This document shows, piece after piece, positions 1 through 17,645 of a stretch of DNA of 64,000 nt. Position 1 is the stretch's first letter. Every line of letters starts with the position of its first letter. Below the pieces are notes generated by a model. That model was not told the origin of the DNA. It saw only the letters and a list, made by a program, of their open reading frames with translations, and did no database searches. Source of the stretch: Latrodectus hesperus (lineage: Eukaryota > Arthropoda > Arachnida > Araneae > Theridiidae). The position numbers and the translations under genes are program-made. The stretch lies in the NCBI GenBank assembly GCA_037975125.1, contig CM075852.1, positions 20,383,525-20,447,524 on the forward strand. Reading direction: 5' to 3'.

Positions 1-318
1 GATTGAAATAAAATTGTAATCTAAAAATTATAAAATCTGAAAACAAATCGTTAAATGCCTTAGCAACTTGTATTTTCTTAACACTACTGCTTTCACTGAT
101 CAAAAAATAAATTCAATTAACTTGCTGATGGTAGATCCAACAATATACGAGTATAAATGTAAAATTTTTTTAAACTGACAAATTCGGAATAACATGCACT
201 TCGTTCACAATCAAACAATGACTAAATGAGAATAAAACGAAATGTTTATATAGTTTCTTCAGCAATAATACCTAGAAATTTTGTTAATAATATTTCTCAG
301 AATCATTTCGGTTTTTCG
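1..318. other. AT-rich DNA, no feature recognised
   Basis: Low-complexity AT-rich sequence with stops in all frames. I see no gene, RNA or repeat structure here. Confidence 0.6.
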
Positions 319-380
319 GTTTGTACCTACATTTCTATTAAGAGTATTATAATACTCTTAATAGAAATGCAGGTACAAAC
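319..380. repeat. 62-nt near-perfect palindrome
   Basis: Two 31-nt arms (319-349 and 350-380) are reverse complements with one mismatch (A at 329 against the C at 370) and no spacer. The arms begin GTTTGTACCT. It would fold into a long hairpin or cruciform. No target duplication or coding sequence surrounds it, so it may be a palindromic MITE or the product of a local template switch. Confidence 0.85.
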
Positions 381-483
381 AATCTTTCCGAACTAGAAGA
401 TTTTATGATATATTTATCTACGATAATTGTTATTTTATCTTAATAACAATAATTTTACAAGTTAAAAAACATTTTCTGTTAAA

Positions 484-564
484 TTGTATTTTTATATCTC
501 GCGACCCCAGAGTTTTGCTACGCGACTCCATTTGGGGTCGCGACCCATAGTTTAAGAAGCCCTG
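484..564 (-). mobile_element. hAT-type transposon terminal repeat (solo end)
   Basis: Read on the minus strand from 564, the sequence starts CAGGGCTTCTTAAACTATGG and continues with GGTCGCGACCCC, then a second GGGGTCGCGA block ending near 497. A CAGGG start, a CTTAAACT block and GGGTCGCGACC are the usual look of animal hAT termini. No matching second end and no transposase were found nearby, so this is a solo end or a short non-autonomous fragment. The GC-rich block stands out sharply from its surroundings. Confidence 0.55.
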
Positions 565-7980
<7,416 letters not shown>

Positions 7981-7984
7981 CTCA

Positions 7985-8140
7985 CTGTTCTTCAGAACGG
8001 AGGGCCCTGAGTTCGAAACCACCTAGTGATGAACAACGGCAGATAGATGTTTCGTTTCCATCTTTTGTACTTACTTTTATCTAGGTGCATGATAAGTTCT
8101 TTGGTTTTTCTCTCTTGGATCTCGTAAATACGATCCATCA
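7985..8140 (+). mobile_element. possible tRNA-derived SINE fragment
   Basis: A less AT-rich patch contains GAGTTCGAAACC at about 8010-8021, close to a tRNA B-box (GGTTCGAATCC). Downstream sequence (AGATAGATGTTTCGTTTCC, then a CTCTCTTGG block) vaguely resembles the body of the SINEs at 16.9 and 52.7 kb. No clear A-box precedes it. It may be a 5'-damaged SINE or a chance match. Confidence 0.3.
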
Positions 8141-10076
8141 TTAGTTAAATGTTCTTCAAAAATGCAATTTATGCCGAAGATGCTTTTCAACAATTTTATA
8201 TCCTTAGGGTGTCAATAGAATGAGTTTGCTTATAATAATTACTTGATGATTTGTTTTGAAATCTTCGAACAATTGCTGAAATGTTCAATTTTTTAAGTGA
8301 CAAATACTAAATTAAAAATGGTTTCTTTTTGCCTTTGTATGTATGTGCATACATACAAATGTCCACGAAAGAACAGGAACACATACATTTACATAATATA
8401 GCTTACTATCTTAATATAACATGAAAAGTATTTATTTAAAACACAAGTACATTCAAGATATAAGTTTTTATAATATTCAAATTACAATATGTCATTTACT
8501 ATACACAAAGTTTGCTGTAGTATTTTGATTTACAAAAATAAAATACTAATCTAAGGAAAATATAAGAGTAAGGAAAGAAAAAAACAAAAACGATGCTTTG
8601 TAATTAATTATTCATGGTCACAGAGTATATATTTACTCGAATGCTAGGAAATGAGATTTTTAATAATTATTAATTACTTTATGGGGCATATTTATTTATA
8701 TAACGTAAGTAGTAGTATTTTAGTAAATATTTTTAAATTAAATTTGCTTAAATGCTTTTAATTTATTTATTAAAAACTTACAATATAGCTACTTATATTT
8801 CATATAAAAAAGAACTCATAAACACTTAAAAGGGTTTGTGAATGTGTAGGACTTTTAATGCATAGATTTACCTATCATTTTGTTTACGTAAGAAATTATT
8901 TAACGTCGTTTTATGACTGCACATTCAAATTGAGAAAATATCTTTACATTAACAAGTGTTTAATGTAAATGTATGCAAGTATAACTACTATATTAAGTAT
9001 TGTGAGAACTCTGCAATATTTTCTAAAATAACAATAATAGTTTTATCAAGAAGGTGTTTTATTATGAATAAGATTGAATTGATTATTGATACTATTACGA
9101 ATTCAAAGTTCAAGTATGCATCATTTCAGGATGTAAAATAAATTATTTGCATCAGAAAGTCTCAAGTTAATCCTTTGTAAAAGTCAAACATATTTGAAAA
9201 CAGACTTATATTCATTCATATGTGAAAGATATAAATATTCCAAAGGGAAAATGTTTTTCGAAATAAATTATATTGTTTTGAAGTGTGTGTTTTTCTTAAG
9301 ATTTTTTTAACTTAAGAAATGCTTATCCTAATGAAAAGCATCTTTAAGCTTTTAAGTGAGTCAAAAATGGATCATTTATATTCATAAATGTTCAGTTATT
9401 ATTATTTTACTGAGGATAATTTTATTTTACTTTGTAAACTATTTTTGCAGCATATTATGTTCGTCCCAAACACTAAATTGAATTAAAATTTTTTTCGGGC
9501 AGCATAGAAAACAGTTTTGAATCTATTATTATCACATATTCAATAAAATATTATGGAACAAAATCAATCACTTTCATTTCTTTCCATTAAACTATGATAA
9601 ATACAAATATAAAATCTGAAAGGATATTCATAATTTCTACATTTGGTTTTCATATAAGATAAGGCAGAAATCAATTTACATAATATTTTGCAAGATTGTG
9701 AAACATAAAACACTTCTGAAACTAAATTATCTGAGGAAGATCATCTGTCACGTTTACTAATTCTCTACATTTCAATTAATTTTTGTGCCTTTCAGTATTT
9801 CTAAGTATGTGATTCTTCTATTTAGAAAAAATTGTAAAAAAGAAAAATTTCAATGAAGAAAATTAAAATTTATATTGAAAAACTCTTTCTGTAGCTGTAT
9901 CTTTCAATAAGAACAAAAGTGTTTTTTAAAGTAAACGATAAATATTATTTTCTTATTTCTTATATTTAAATATACTTGCGTTCAAATTTAATGATGTGAC
10001 AACAAACAAAATTTAAAATATTTTTTTTATCTAAATGATTTTTAAGCACTCTAAATTATTATAATTTGCGTTATGA

Positions 10077-10078
<2 letters not shown>
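8141..10078. other. AT-rich DNA, no feature recognised
   Basis: No homology or structure recognised. The small frame at 8956-9141 (61 codons) has no features of a real gene. Confidence 0.55.

Positions 10079-10130
<52 letters not shown>
10079..10130. repeat. (TA)n microsatellite, 52 bp
   Basis: A pure alternating AT tract at the boundary of the less AT-rich segment that follows. Confidence 0.95.
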
Positions 10131-10133
<3 letters not shown>

Positions 10134-10560
10134 CATTTTACCGTTGTATTCTTCCCATTAATGCGTGCAAGGTATCTTTTCGTACTAAATCGAGGATGAT
10201 CTAAAACTTTGTGAATCACTTTTTTACCTATCTCGTTTTCGAGATACGAATGCTAATTCCAGAGTTTTCCACCAGGTGGCACGGTAGGTGGTTTCGTTCA
10301 GTAGTGCATGGCTGCTTTACTGTACCTAGACACCACTTTTATGAATATAGCAGCAGCCGTTACGAGGTTAAGAGTGTGGCAAGGGATTTTAGTGGACATA
10401 TGTATATGTGTGTGTGTTACAGTGAAATTTGGCGAATGACAACATTCACATAGTCGCTTGGTGTAGTCCGAAATATTTGCTGAATACCCTAATTTCTGAT
10501 TTACGTAAATGTCAACATTCGCAATGACTGTTGGGGAATGTTGAACATGTTAGAGATTTA
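10131..10560. other. unclassified less AT-rich island
   Basis: Base composition is visibly richer in G and C than the flanks (for example CCACCAGGTGGCACGGTAGG at 10269-10288). An 80-codon plus-strand frame (10211-10453) crosses it, but its translation shows no domain I know. Position beside the integrase remnant and a (TA)n tract suggests an old repeat. The identity is unknown. Confidence 0.35.
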
Positions 10561-10899
10561 TATTTTTTTAGCCGTATTTCACTCGTGATAACACTGATGG
10601 CATAAATATTTTGTCTATGTTTCTGAGAGATGTGACAAAGAACTGAAAAAAAACTGCACATTTTAAATGAGAAAAGAAAATAATAATATTAAAAAATTGT
10701 TTAATTTTATGTGATTCAAATCCTATTTATTGCAACAACTTAAACTATTATGACGCTTTGAATTGCACAATAGTCCCTTAATTTTAAGCTTGAATTTATT
10801 TCTGGAATATTTCATTTTGCAATGACAGCATGTATAAACTTGACATTTAATTAGCTACAGCTACTTTTCTTAGCGAAATTTTTTAAGAAGAAATCGCAT

Positions 10900-12350
10900 C
10901 CATGGAAAATAACTTTTATTTTCTAATTACGAACTGATTACGTGTGTAAAGGTGCTTGAGAGTACCATTTTCATTTGCCAGTTTATAGAAGTCCGAATCT
11001 TCTATTCCAACAACAGCCGCTAACACATTTCGGCTATCTAGATGATCACAGTTGACTTCAGAATCGGTATAAATATAGTATCACAAATATGAGAGGGAAA
11101 AATTATTTTTTCGAAGTTCGAAACATTTTTGCTTGCAGTAGAAGATTGTCTTTCTCAATCTCTATTTTTATAGAAACTAACAAGTTTTGTTTAATCAGAA
11201 CTTGACGTGATATATTGCAGGACATCTTCAATATTTTCTTTTGGAATATGTTTTTCCGTTTGAATATCACTCAAATTTTTTCAAGAGTTATTAATATTTT
11301 CTTCATACTGTTTTTCGGTTTCAAAAGTTATTGGAAATTTCTTCAAGTTTTTCTTTGGATTTAATATTTGAGATTTGTTTGCTTGGGAAAAAAGACGATA
11401 CCATAATTTTTTTATATCTGTAACTCCAAAATTGGTTTCAAAAGAACATTCATATATTCTATCGTGGTCTTTCATGGCTTCGTGATTGGAAAATTGAACA
11501 AAATTTAAACCATCTGATCATTTTTTTGTATTATTATCGTTCATCCATGCAGTTAGCAAATTCTGCATATCATGATTGGTCATTTCAGCTGAGTCTTGTG
11601 TTTGACTGTAACGAGGCTTTTCATGAACTATCTTAACAACTTTCCGCATCGTGCATAATTTGGATATAATTTGATTGCTGAATTCTCTAGCATTATTTGA
11701 TCGCAATATTGCTAGAGCTCAAGATGTCAAAAATATTAGAAGAGCGAGATATATTACATGCAAAGGTCTTTTAGTTTTCAAAGGTTTTATCTAGGCAAAC
11801 TTAAATGAATGATCTTGATAAGTCAATATGAGCTTATATTCATCATTTATTTGACTGTAGGTCTGTCAGATCAACTTGGGAGCTAGAATTTAACTGACTA
11901 CTGATTTCACAACAATACCTTTCTGAGTTAAACTATGCTTTATTTGATAGTGGTTGTTTAAATTTAAATACAGCATAACAATTTCATGTGTAATCTTTTT
12001 GTATTTAACTTGCAAATTTTAAGCATACGTGTTCTTCTAGCTCGGCATATTCTGATATAAATTTCATATAGCATACAGAAAAATTCTTTCTTTGTAACAA
12101 AATACTTTATATTCTGTTCTCCTGATTTTAATGGAATAATTAACTTCTCTTCATTCTTAATTTTTAAAATGTCAAAAAGTTTTAATAGTCTGTAATCCAA
12201 TAGTGTGTTGCTCTTAGTTTTAGCAGAAGCTTATCTAGAAAGTATTTTAGGGTAATTTTCTTGAAAAAATAAAAACAATTGTCTCTTTTTGCATGCAATT
12301 AATGTATTTAACTTTTCAAGAAAAATACCACGATTCACTGCAGTATCCAT
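10900..12350 (-). pseudogene. KRBA2-like integrase gene remnant (KRAB-A domain-containing protein 2 type)
   Basis: The minus strand encodes a broken but traceable integrase. From the ATG at 12350 one frame runs through LSRxASAKTKSN, DYRLLKLFDILKI and LYEIYIRICRARRTRM (the histidine/cysteine zinc-binding region, with expected histidines lost), with one stop at codon 40. The catalytic core follows near 11870-11500: QVDLTD, DEYKLILTYQDH, IKPLKTKRP, IFLTS, SNNAREFSNQII, VKIVHEKPRYSQTQ, NLLTAWMNDNNTKK. The family's SDNGREF is SNNAREF, so the second catalytic Asp is Asn. A C-terminal block (DSRNVLAAVVGIEDSDFYKL, then LYTRNQF) lies at about 11035-10920. KRBA2/SCAND3-type proteins are integrases related to retroelements. 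In arthropods they are usually repeat-borne. Several stops and frameshifts make this copy nonfunctional. The family is recalled from motif similarity, not a search. Confidence 0.75.
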
Positions 12351-13069
12351 TCAGGATAAATTGAAATATCGAAAAAAATAAATAATGTGCTGCTGGCACT
12401 ACAAAATTTTGCATAAGTCTGACGGTCGCTAAGAAGAACCAAGAATTTGGCAGAAGACTTCCAATCGCCTCTTTGCTGACATCGGCTCCTCTTTCTTCAA
12501 CTTATGCAAAAGCGTATCTGTGATTGTCGACTACCTCAATGGAGATTCATAACTTTCTCGCAAAATAAGAATTCGTTTTTTAATGATTTTTTTGAGCGTT
12601 CATGCCAGTTCGATAATCCGCACCAAGGACAATAGGAATATACTGAGGTAATGAATAAAACAGAGAAAGACTTACCACCACGTGCACTGGATGACAAGGC
12701 TCTTTAATAAAAGTTGATTATATTTATGGGAACCACTTCGAACGTTTCAAATGAATAGCTCATTCTTTTATTGATTACCATACATTTCTTTGTGATTTAC
12801 AAATTAATTATTTCGCATTCATTATTTTAAAAAAGGTGATACACATAATGGAATATCTCAAACGAAAGATGCCAATCTAACTCGCTCACTCCGTGTTCGT
12901 TCCTTCCTTCTCTCTGCTTGACACCACCTGTGTCCTAGCCAGCTCGATGTACATTCCCTCCCAGGTCTTTTGACCATCGGAAACACCGGATCTTCCACCG
13001 ATATATTGATATGTTGACAATCATATGTGAAGTCAACATTCTTCCATTTCAATTTTCAATTTTTCACGG
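12351..13069 (-). other. less AT-rich segment upstream of the integrase remnant, possible 5' region or LTR
   Basis: This stretch is clearly less AT-rich than the surrounding DNA and sits directly upstream of the integrase start on the minus strand. It includes a 64-codon minus frame (12858-13052) with an Arg/Glu-rich end, and a donor-like GGTAAGT on the minus strand near 12672-12678. I could not identify paired LTRs or a primer-binding site with confidence. It may be the element's untranslated 5' part or a separate repeat. Confidence 0.35.

Positions 13070-13129
<60 letters not shown>
13070..13129. repeat. (TA)n microsatellite, 60 bp
   Basis: A pure TA tract bounding the less AT-rich segment upstream of the integrase remnant. 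Confidence 0.95.
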
Positions 13130-13132
<3 letters not shown>

Positions 13133-16100
13133 AACAAGTATAATTGCTTTTTTTATTTTACTTTATGTACAAAAAATAAGCAAAATTTATTTACAACAAT
13201 AATACGTAATTGCTATCGTATTAAAAGAAAAAATTTTACATTTTAAAAAATATTTCTTGCTATACATGTGATATCAATTTTGATTAAAAAAAATTACATA
13301 AATATTTAAAACATGCCATTTTTTCCGAAATATTTCCTCATTGTCTTTTTAAGACAATTTTATTGAAACTAAATAACAAAATATCAAAATTCTAAGCTAT
13401 TTATAATGTTTATGGTTATTTGTTTCGATAAAAATTTCAGGAATATCAACAGTTAACTTTTGGAACTGTTTATCAATAAAACTGACAATATGTAAATTGT
13501 CAAATGTGTCCTTATTATTATGTATACTGATTAGTAGATTATATTACTTTCATATCAACAAACATCTTATAAATCTAAATATTACTTAAAAATTAATAAA
13601 CTGCTTGAAATATGTAATAATATACATTTTGAATGAATTATTAAGCAGTCATCCATTTCCAATTTTATATTGAATTTTTTGGATGGAAATTTAATTAAAA
13701 ATAGAATAAATGTAAATGACTTTTTAATTAAAAATTTTTAGTTAAATTGTTTAAAAGATTTTTAGAATAGTCGGAAAAATGTCTTAAGCATTAAGATAAA
13801 AAATTTAGCGTTAGATATCTAAGTTCTAAAAGCAAATAATTTTTTACTATATAAATATGAGTCAATGTAACTATTTATAAATGCGTTTCGAAAATTTATA
13901 TTTGTATTAATAATACTAATAATACAAATATTAATTTTGATATTTGTATTAATAGGCTTATGAGTGTGATATTTTATGTAAGTATTTCAATAATTGTTTG
14001 ATTAAATGGTAACTTAAATAAGCGAAAATTTTAATAGAATTAGAATAATGCTTAAAACACTTCATTATATTTTTCATGAATTATTAAAATAATTTACATT
14101 TATTTTATGGATAATTAACAAAAGTATTTTATTCTTCCAATATCATATTTTTTCTAAATTTAATAAAAAATAGCTCTGAAAATATTCATTTTTTCAATTC
14201 CATATATGAGTAATATCATAAAGAATAACTTAATTTAATAATCTTAAATTTAATCATTGCATTTATCACTTAAGTTATTTTTTTATATATTTTTAATTTA
14301 AAATTATTTGATATTTCTCAAACAGACTGAAAAGTTACGTTGTTAATATTTTAATACTGACAGAAGTACAATTTTCTTTAATATAATACAATATAAGTAT
14401 AAATCACTAAAATTAAACTGTCGAATAATAGTTAGTCTTCTAACACTTACAGATCAAAATGATAATGAGGAATTATTAAAGCTGACTTACTCTTCCCATT
14501 AATTTTAACGTACGAAGAAAAAAATAAAAAGAACATTTCAAATAAAAGAAAATCAATTTAATAGAAAACTGTAAAAAATCCTCCAAATTAAATGTTCTAA
14601 GAAATATTTTTTAAGGAATTATGCAAGAGAATTATTTGCGCAGAGTCAAAATTTAAGATAATTGTATTTATTTCTTTGTACTCACATAAATTTGAGAGGT
14701 AATTGAATTGTCGTAAGACTCTGTTTGTTAGCTTTTTATAATTCCTTATGAGATCACATTTCTTAAATGAAATTCCCAACAGTTGGTAAGGAACAAAATT
14801 ATACTTCGTGCAAACTCAAGAGATCCAGGCACGCTATTGTTTATCATAAAATATCTTTAAGAATATTACCAACAAACAACTGTTTAAATTCAAATATGTC
14901 ATAAATAAATACAGTTAATCATTATTTCTAATGATTAATGGTATTTATTTATGGGATATATGAGATTTATGAGGTATTAAGGACTTGTTCTGTTTACGGT
15001 AAATAACACTATATTTATATTATATTTAGATAATTTCAGTGAAATAATGATAATATCATCTGATACTCTGTACGTAAGAAAGAGCATGAATTACCTGTTA
15101 ATCTCACGCCGAGATTATTTTAATCATAATATTTAACTACTGATAGCAGTAATATTAACATTTCAATTTAAAACATTTCTACTTTACCATGTACACACAA
15201 AATTCCTTTGTAATAAATTTCTGTGATTACATATTAGGTACTTAATCCTCAAACACTTTAAGCAAAATTTGCATAATAAGGAACCATGATCATGTTCCTA
15301 CATACTTCAACAGAATTGAAAAATTCAAATCAACTTTTCACAAGGGATTTTTTTATTACTATCTGCTGAGTGGCTCATGAAACATCACGAAACATTTACA
15401 TTTAAAGAAACCTGATGCTGTGCCCCCTGTCTTTTTAAGTTTTGCCTTTCAAGATCTTTTCAGAAAAAGGATTTACAGACATTGTAAATTCATGGATTGT
15501 AAATTTGTCCGCTGAAGTGGCAGACTACGATGATTAGGAAACTTCAGAATCATCAGATTCAAACTTGACATAAAACAATTTCATTCCATTATAAAAACAT
15601 ATTCAAAATCAAGTATAACAACATTATTCCATTATAACAATTTCAAAATTATCATTATAATTATACCTTATAGATAATTTGTTTTCCCATTTTTTGATCA
15701 TATTTCACGCAATTCCCATATCCCTGATTCTATACAAGTGGTACATGTAATTATGGATTGTATGCATTTAAGTTACAAATAGCATTTTACTTGGTTTTAT
15801 ATCATCTGTATGTATAAGCATTATAACTATATATAAATGTCATCTTCTTCACATTTCAAAATTTCAATTATGTATTAATGCCTCATAGTTTCACATTTTT
15901 TTATGACAGATATCTTTCAATGCAAGAAGCAATTGTATTTTTTAATTTTCCGACATGTACTCAACGAGTGGATGTATGAGCACTCTCTACTGTAAGTAGT
16001 TTTTTAATAAGTATGAGAAATGGAAGGGCACAACCCGATAACAAATCGGTATAGTATAGACTGCTGAAAGCTAAATGTATCTAAAACACATATTGACAGG

Positions 16101-16863
16101 TATTATTTTTAATGATTTTGAGCTTGTGTAATATTTTTTTACTTAATTTTTACTATCAAATACCATTGCTTTCACAATGACATAATAAGTTTATTGGAAA
16201 ATTTAGGTAACGTATAATAGTTTACTTTTTCTGTATTTTTGTTCAATTTTCCATATTCTTCTCTACCATAAGATCCTTTAAATGTTACGAAAATGTTCAG
16301 AATTTTAAACTTAAAAATAATATATTTAACATGATAATAGTATATTTAACTTGGTAATAGTGTATATTTTGTCTTTTGTCATGTGCAACATATAGTTTTG
16401 TTGTCGTGTAGAAGGAAAACTATTGGTTTATGGAATTCTACTATAGTATTAATTACCAAATTCAGATACAAATTGAAAATAACATTTTCTAAGCACTCCA
16501 TCAAGTGTCGAAACCAAATGCATGATAAAACAAGATAAAAGCTTAGTAAGTAATCTTTTACAGATCTATTATTGGTTTCAGGCACGTATTTTATATATCA
16601 TTGCCAGTTATAAGCATTTTCAGTGTTTTTAAGCTTGCACATTATAGAAAGATGGCAACCTAAGATGCTCTATAATGTTGATTATTTTACAAAAATATTT
16701 CGAATAGTCTGGATCATTTTATATTTATTTTAAGGAAATTATAATGATTTATAATATTACACCATTAAAGTTCATGAAAATTAATGCAAATAAAGTTGAT
16801 CAGCACTAATTAATTATTATTAGATTCAATAATTTATTTAGTCAGTAAATTATTATTTTTAAA
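13130..16863. other. AT-rich intergenic DNA
   Basis: No gene recognised. A small forward-inverted-forward repeat lies at 13899-13951. A slightly less AT-rich patch at 15,410-15,560 showed no identifiable protein on either strand. Confidence 0.55.
13899..13951. repeat. forward-inverted-forward repeat of an 11-mer
   Basis: TATTTGTATTA occurs at 13899-13909 and again at 13941-13951. Its reverse complement TAATACAAATA lies between them at 13920-13930. The pattern is typical of a local template switch, but the AT-rich context weakens its significance. Confidence 0.7.
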
Positions 16864-17133
16864 AATGGTGGGCACTGGGGCATTAACCCTGCGCCACAAC
16901 AAGGACGTGAACTTCTACTCATTTTTCGTTTCCCAGTGGGCACCTGTGAACCAAGTCACGGAGGCTAGTAGCATTACTCACACCATACCACCAAAAACCC
17001 TTTTATAGGGTGGTCACATTTGTACATCATATCATAAGAAAGAGCAGCGAAACACAGAGAGAAAGAAACATCCATGCCCTAACCGGGACCCACAGCTTAG
17101 GAGTCAGGAATGCTAACCACGCTGCCATCGGTA
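16864..17133 (-). mobile_element. tRNA-derived SINE, copy B
   Basis: On the minus strand from 17133 the head reads TGGCAGCGTGGTTAGCATTC (A-box-like), then GTGGGTCCCGGTTAGG in the B-box position (degenerate). The body shares GGGCATGGATGT followed by a TTTCTTTCTCTCT run, and CCTATAAAAGGGT, with the SINE at 52.65 kb. Polymerase III internal promoters of this kind drive SINE transcription, and LINE machinery supplies mobility. The copy is diverged. It ends near a TGGGCACC block, and the 3' tail is not obvious. Confidence 0.65.
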
Positions 17134-17264
17134 AGCAGTGATCAAATTATAAAATATATTTATTTAAAAAGTATTATTTATAATATTTTAAAGGTCCCTT
17201 GATTTAAAATTATCTTAAGCGTTAATAGTTTAACATTAAATTAATATTTTTAACAGTAATAGTC

Positions 17265-17645
17265 GAGGGGCTGGAGCATCCTGTCCTTCACATCTCAGAG
17301 TTCACATATTTTGAGTTATTCTCGAGGGAAAACACCCAAAACACAGAAAAAGGGATAATGCATTCCCTTCATAATTGGCATAAAGACAAAAAATCAGGAC
17401 TTACTTTTTATCTTTCCCTTGTGGCAGGCGGATCAACAATGCCCGTCTGGATTTGCCTGTGGGCACTTGAAAGGTCTCACATATTCTGGGAGTAGCAAGA
17501 AGTTTTCTCTTTGCCCAAAATGTCGTCAGGAACAAGCATCACCTTAGCATATCTTGGACTGGACTGGGAGGATATCTTCGATTGTCCAGTTCTTGTACTG
17601 GACTTCCTTAATGTCAACAATTATATTGATCTGATCTGATTCCGT
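17265..17645 (+). mobile_element. 3' fragment of a LINE, same family as the 37-40 kb element
   Basis: From 17428 the plus strand reads QQCPSGFACGHLKGL, then KKFSLCPKCRQEQASP and a stop at 17545-17547. After a frameshift it continues GLDWEDIFDCP, VLVLDFLNVNNYIDLI and a terminal TGA at 17637-17639. The element at 37-40.4 kb ends with QQTCILCFASGHLRG, FSLCTKFKAEQASP and FLDFLDVYGLVKLV. The shared Cys-x2-Cys...His pattern and the terminal block show common ancestry. Only the C-terminal zinc-binding tail is present here, as expected for a 5'-truncated LINE insertion. The part before about 17390 is assigned by continuity only. Confidence 0.75.

Noticed and set aside
10211..10453. 80-codon plus-strand frame in a less AT-rich patch
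   Set aside because: No domain, no neighbouring exon signals that I can defend, and Tyr/Phe/Arg-rich content consistent with chance in a repeat.
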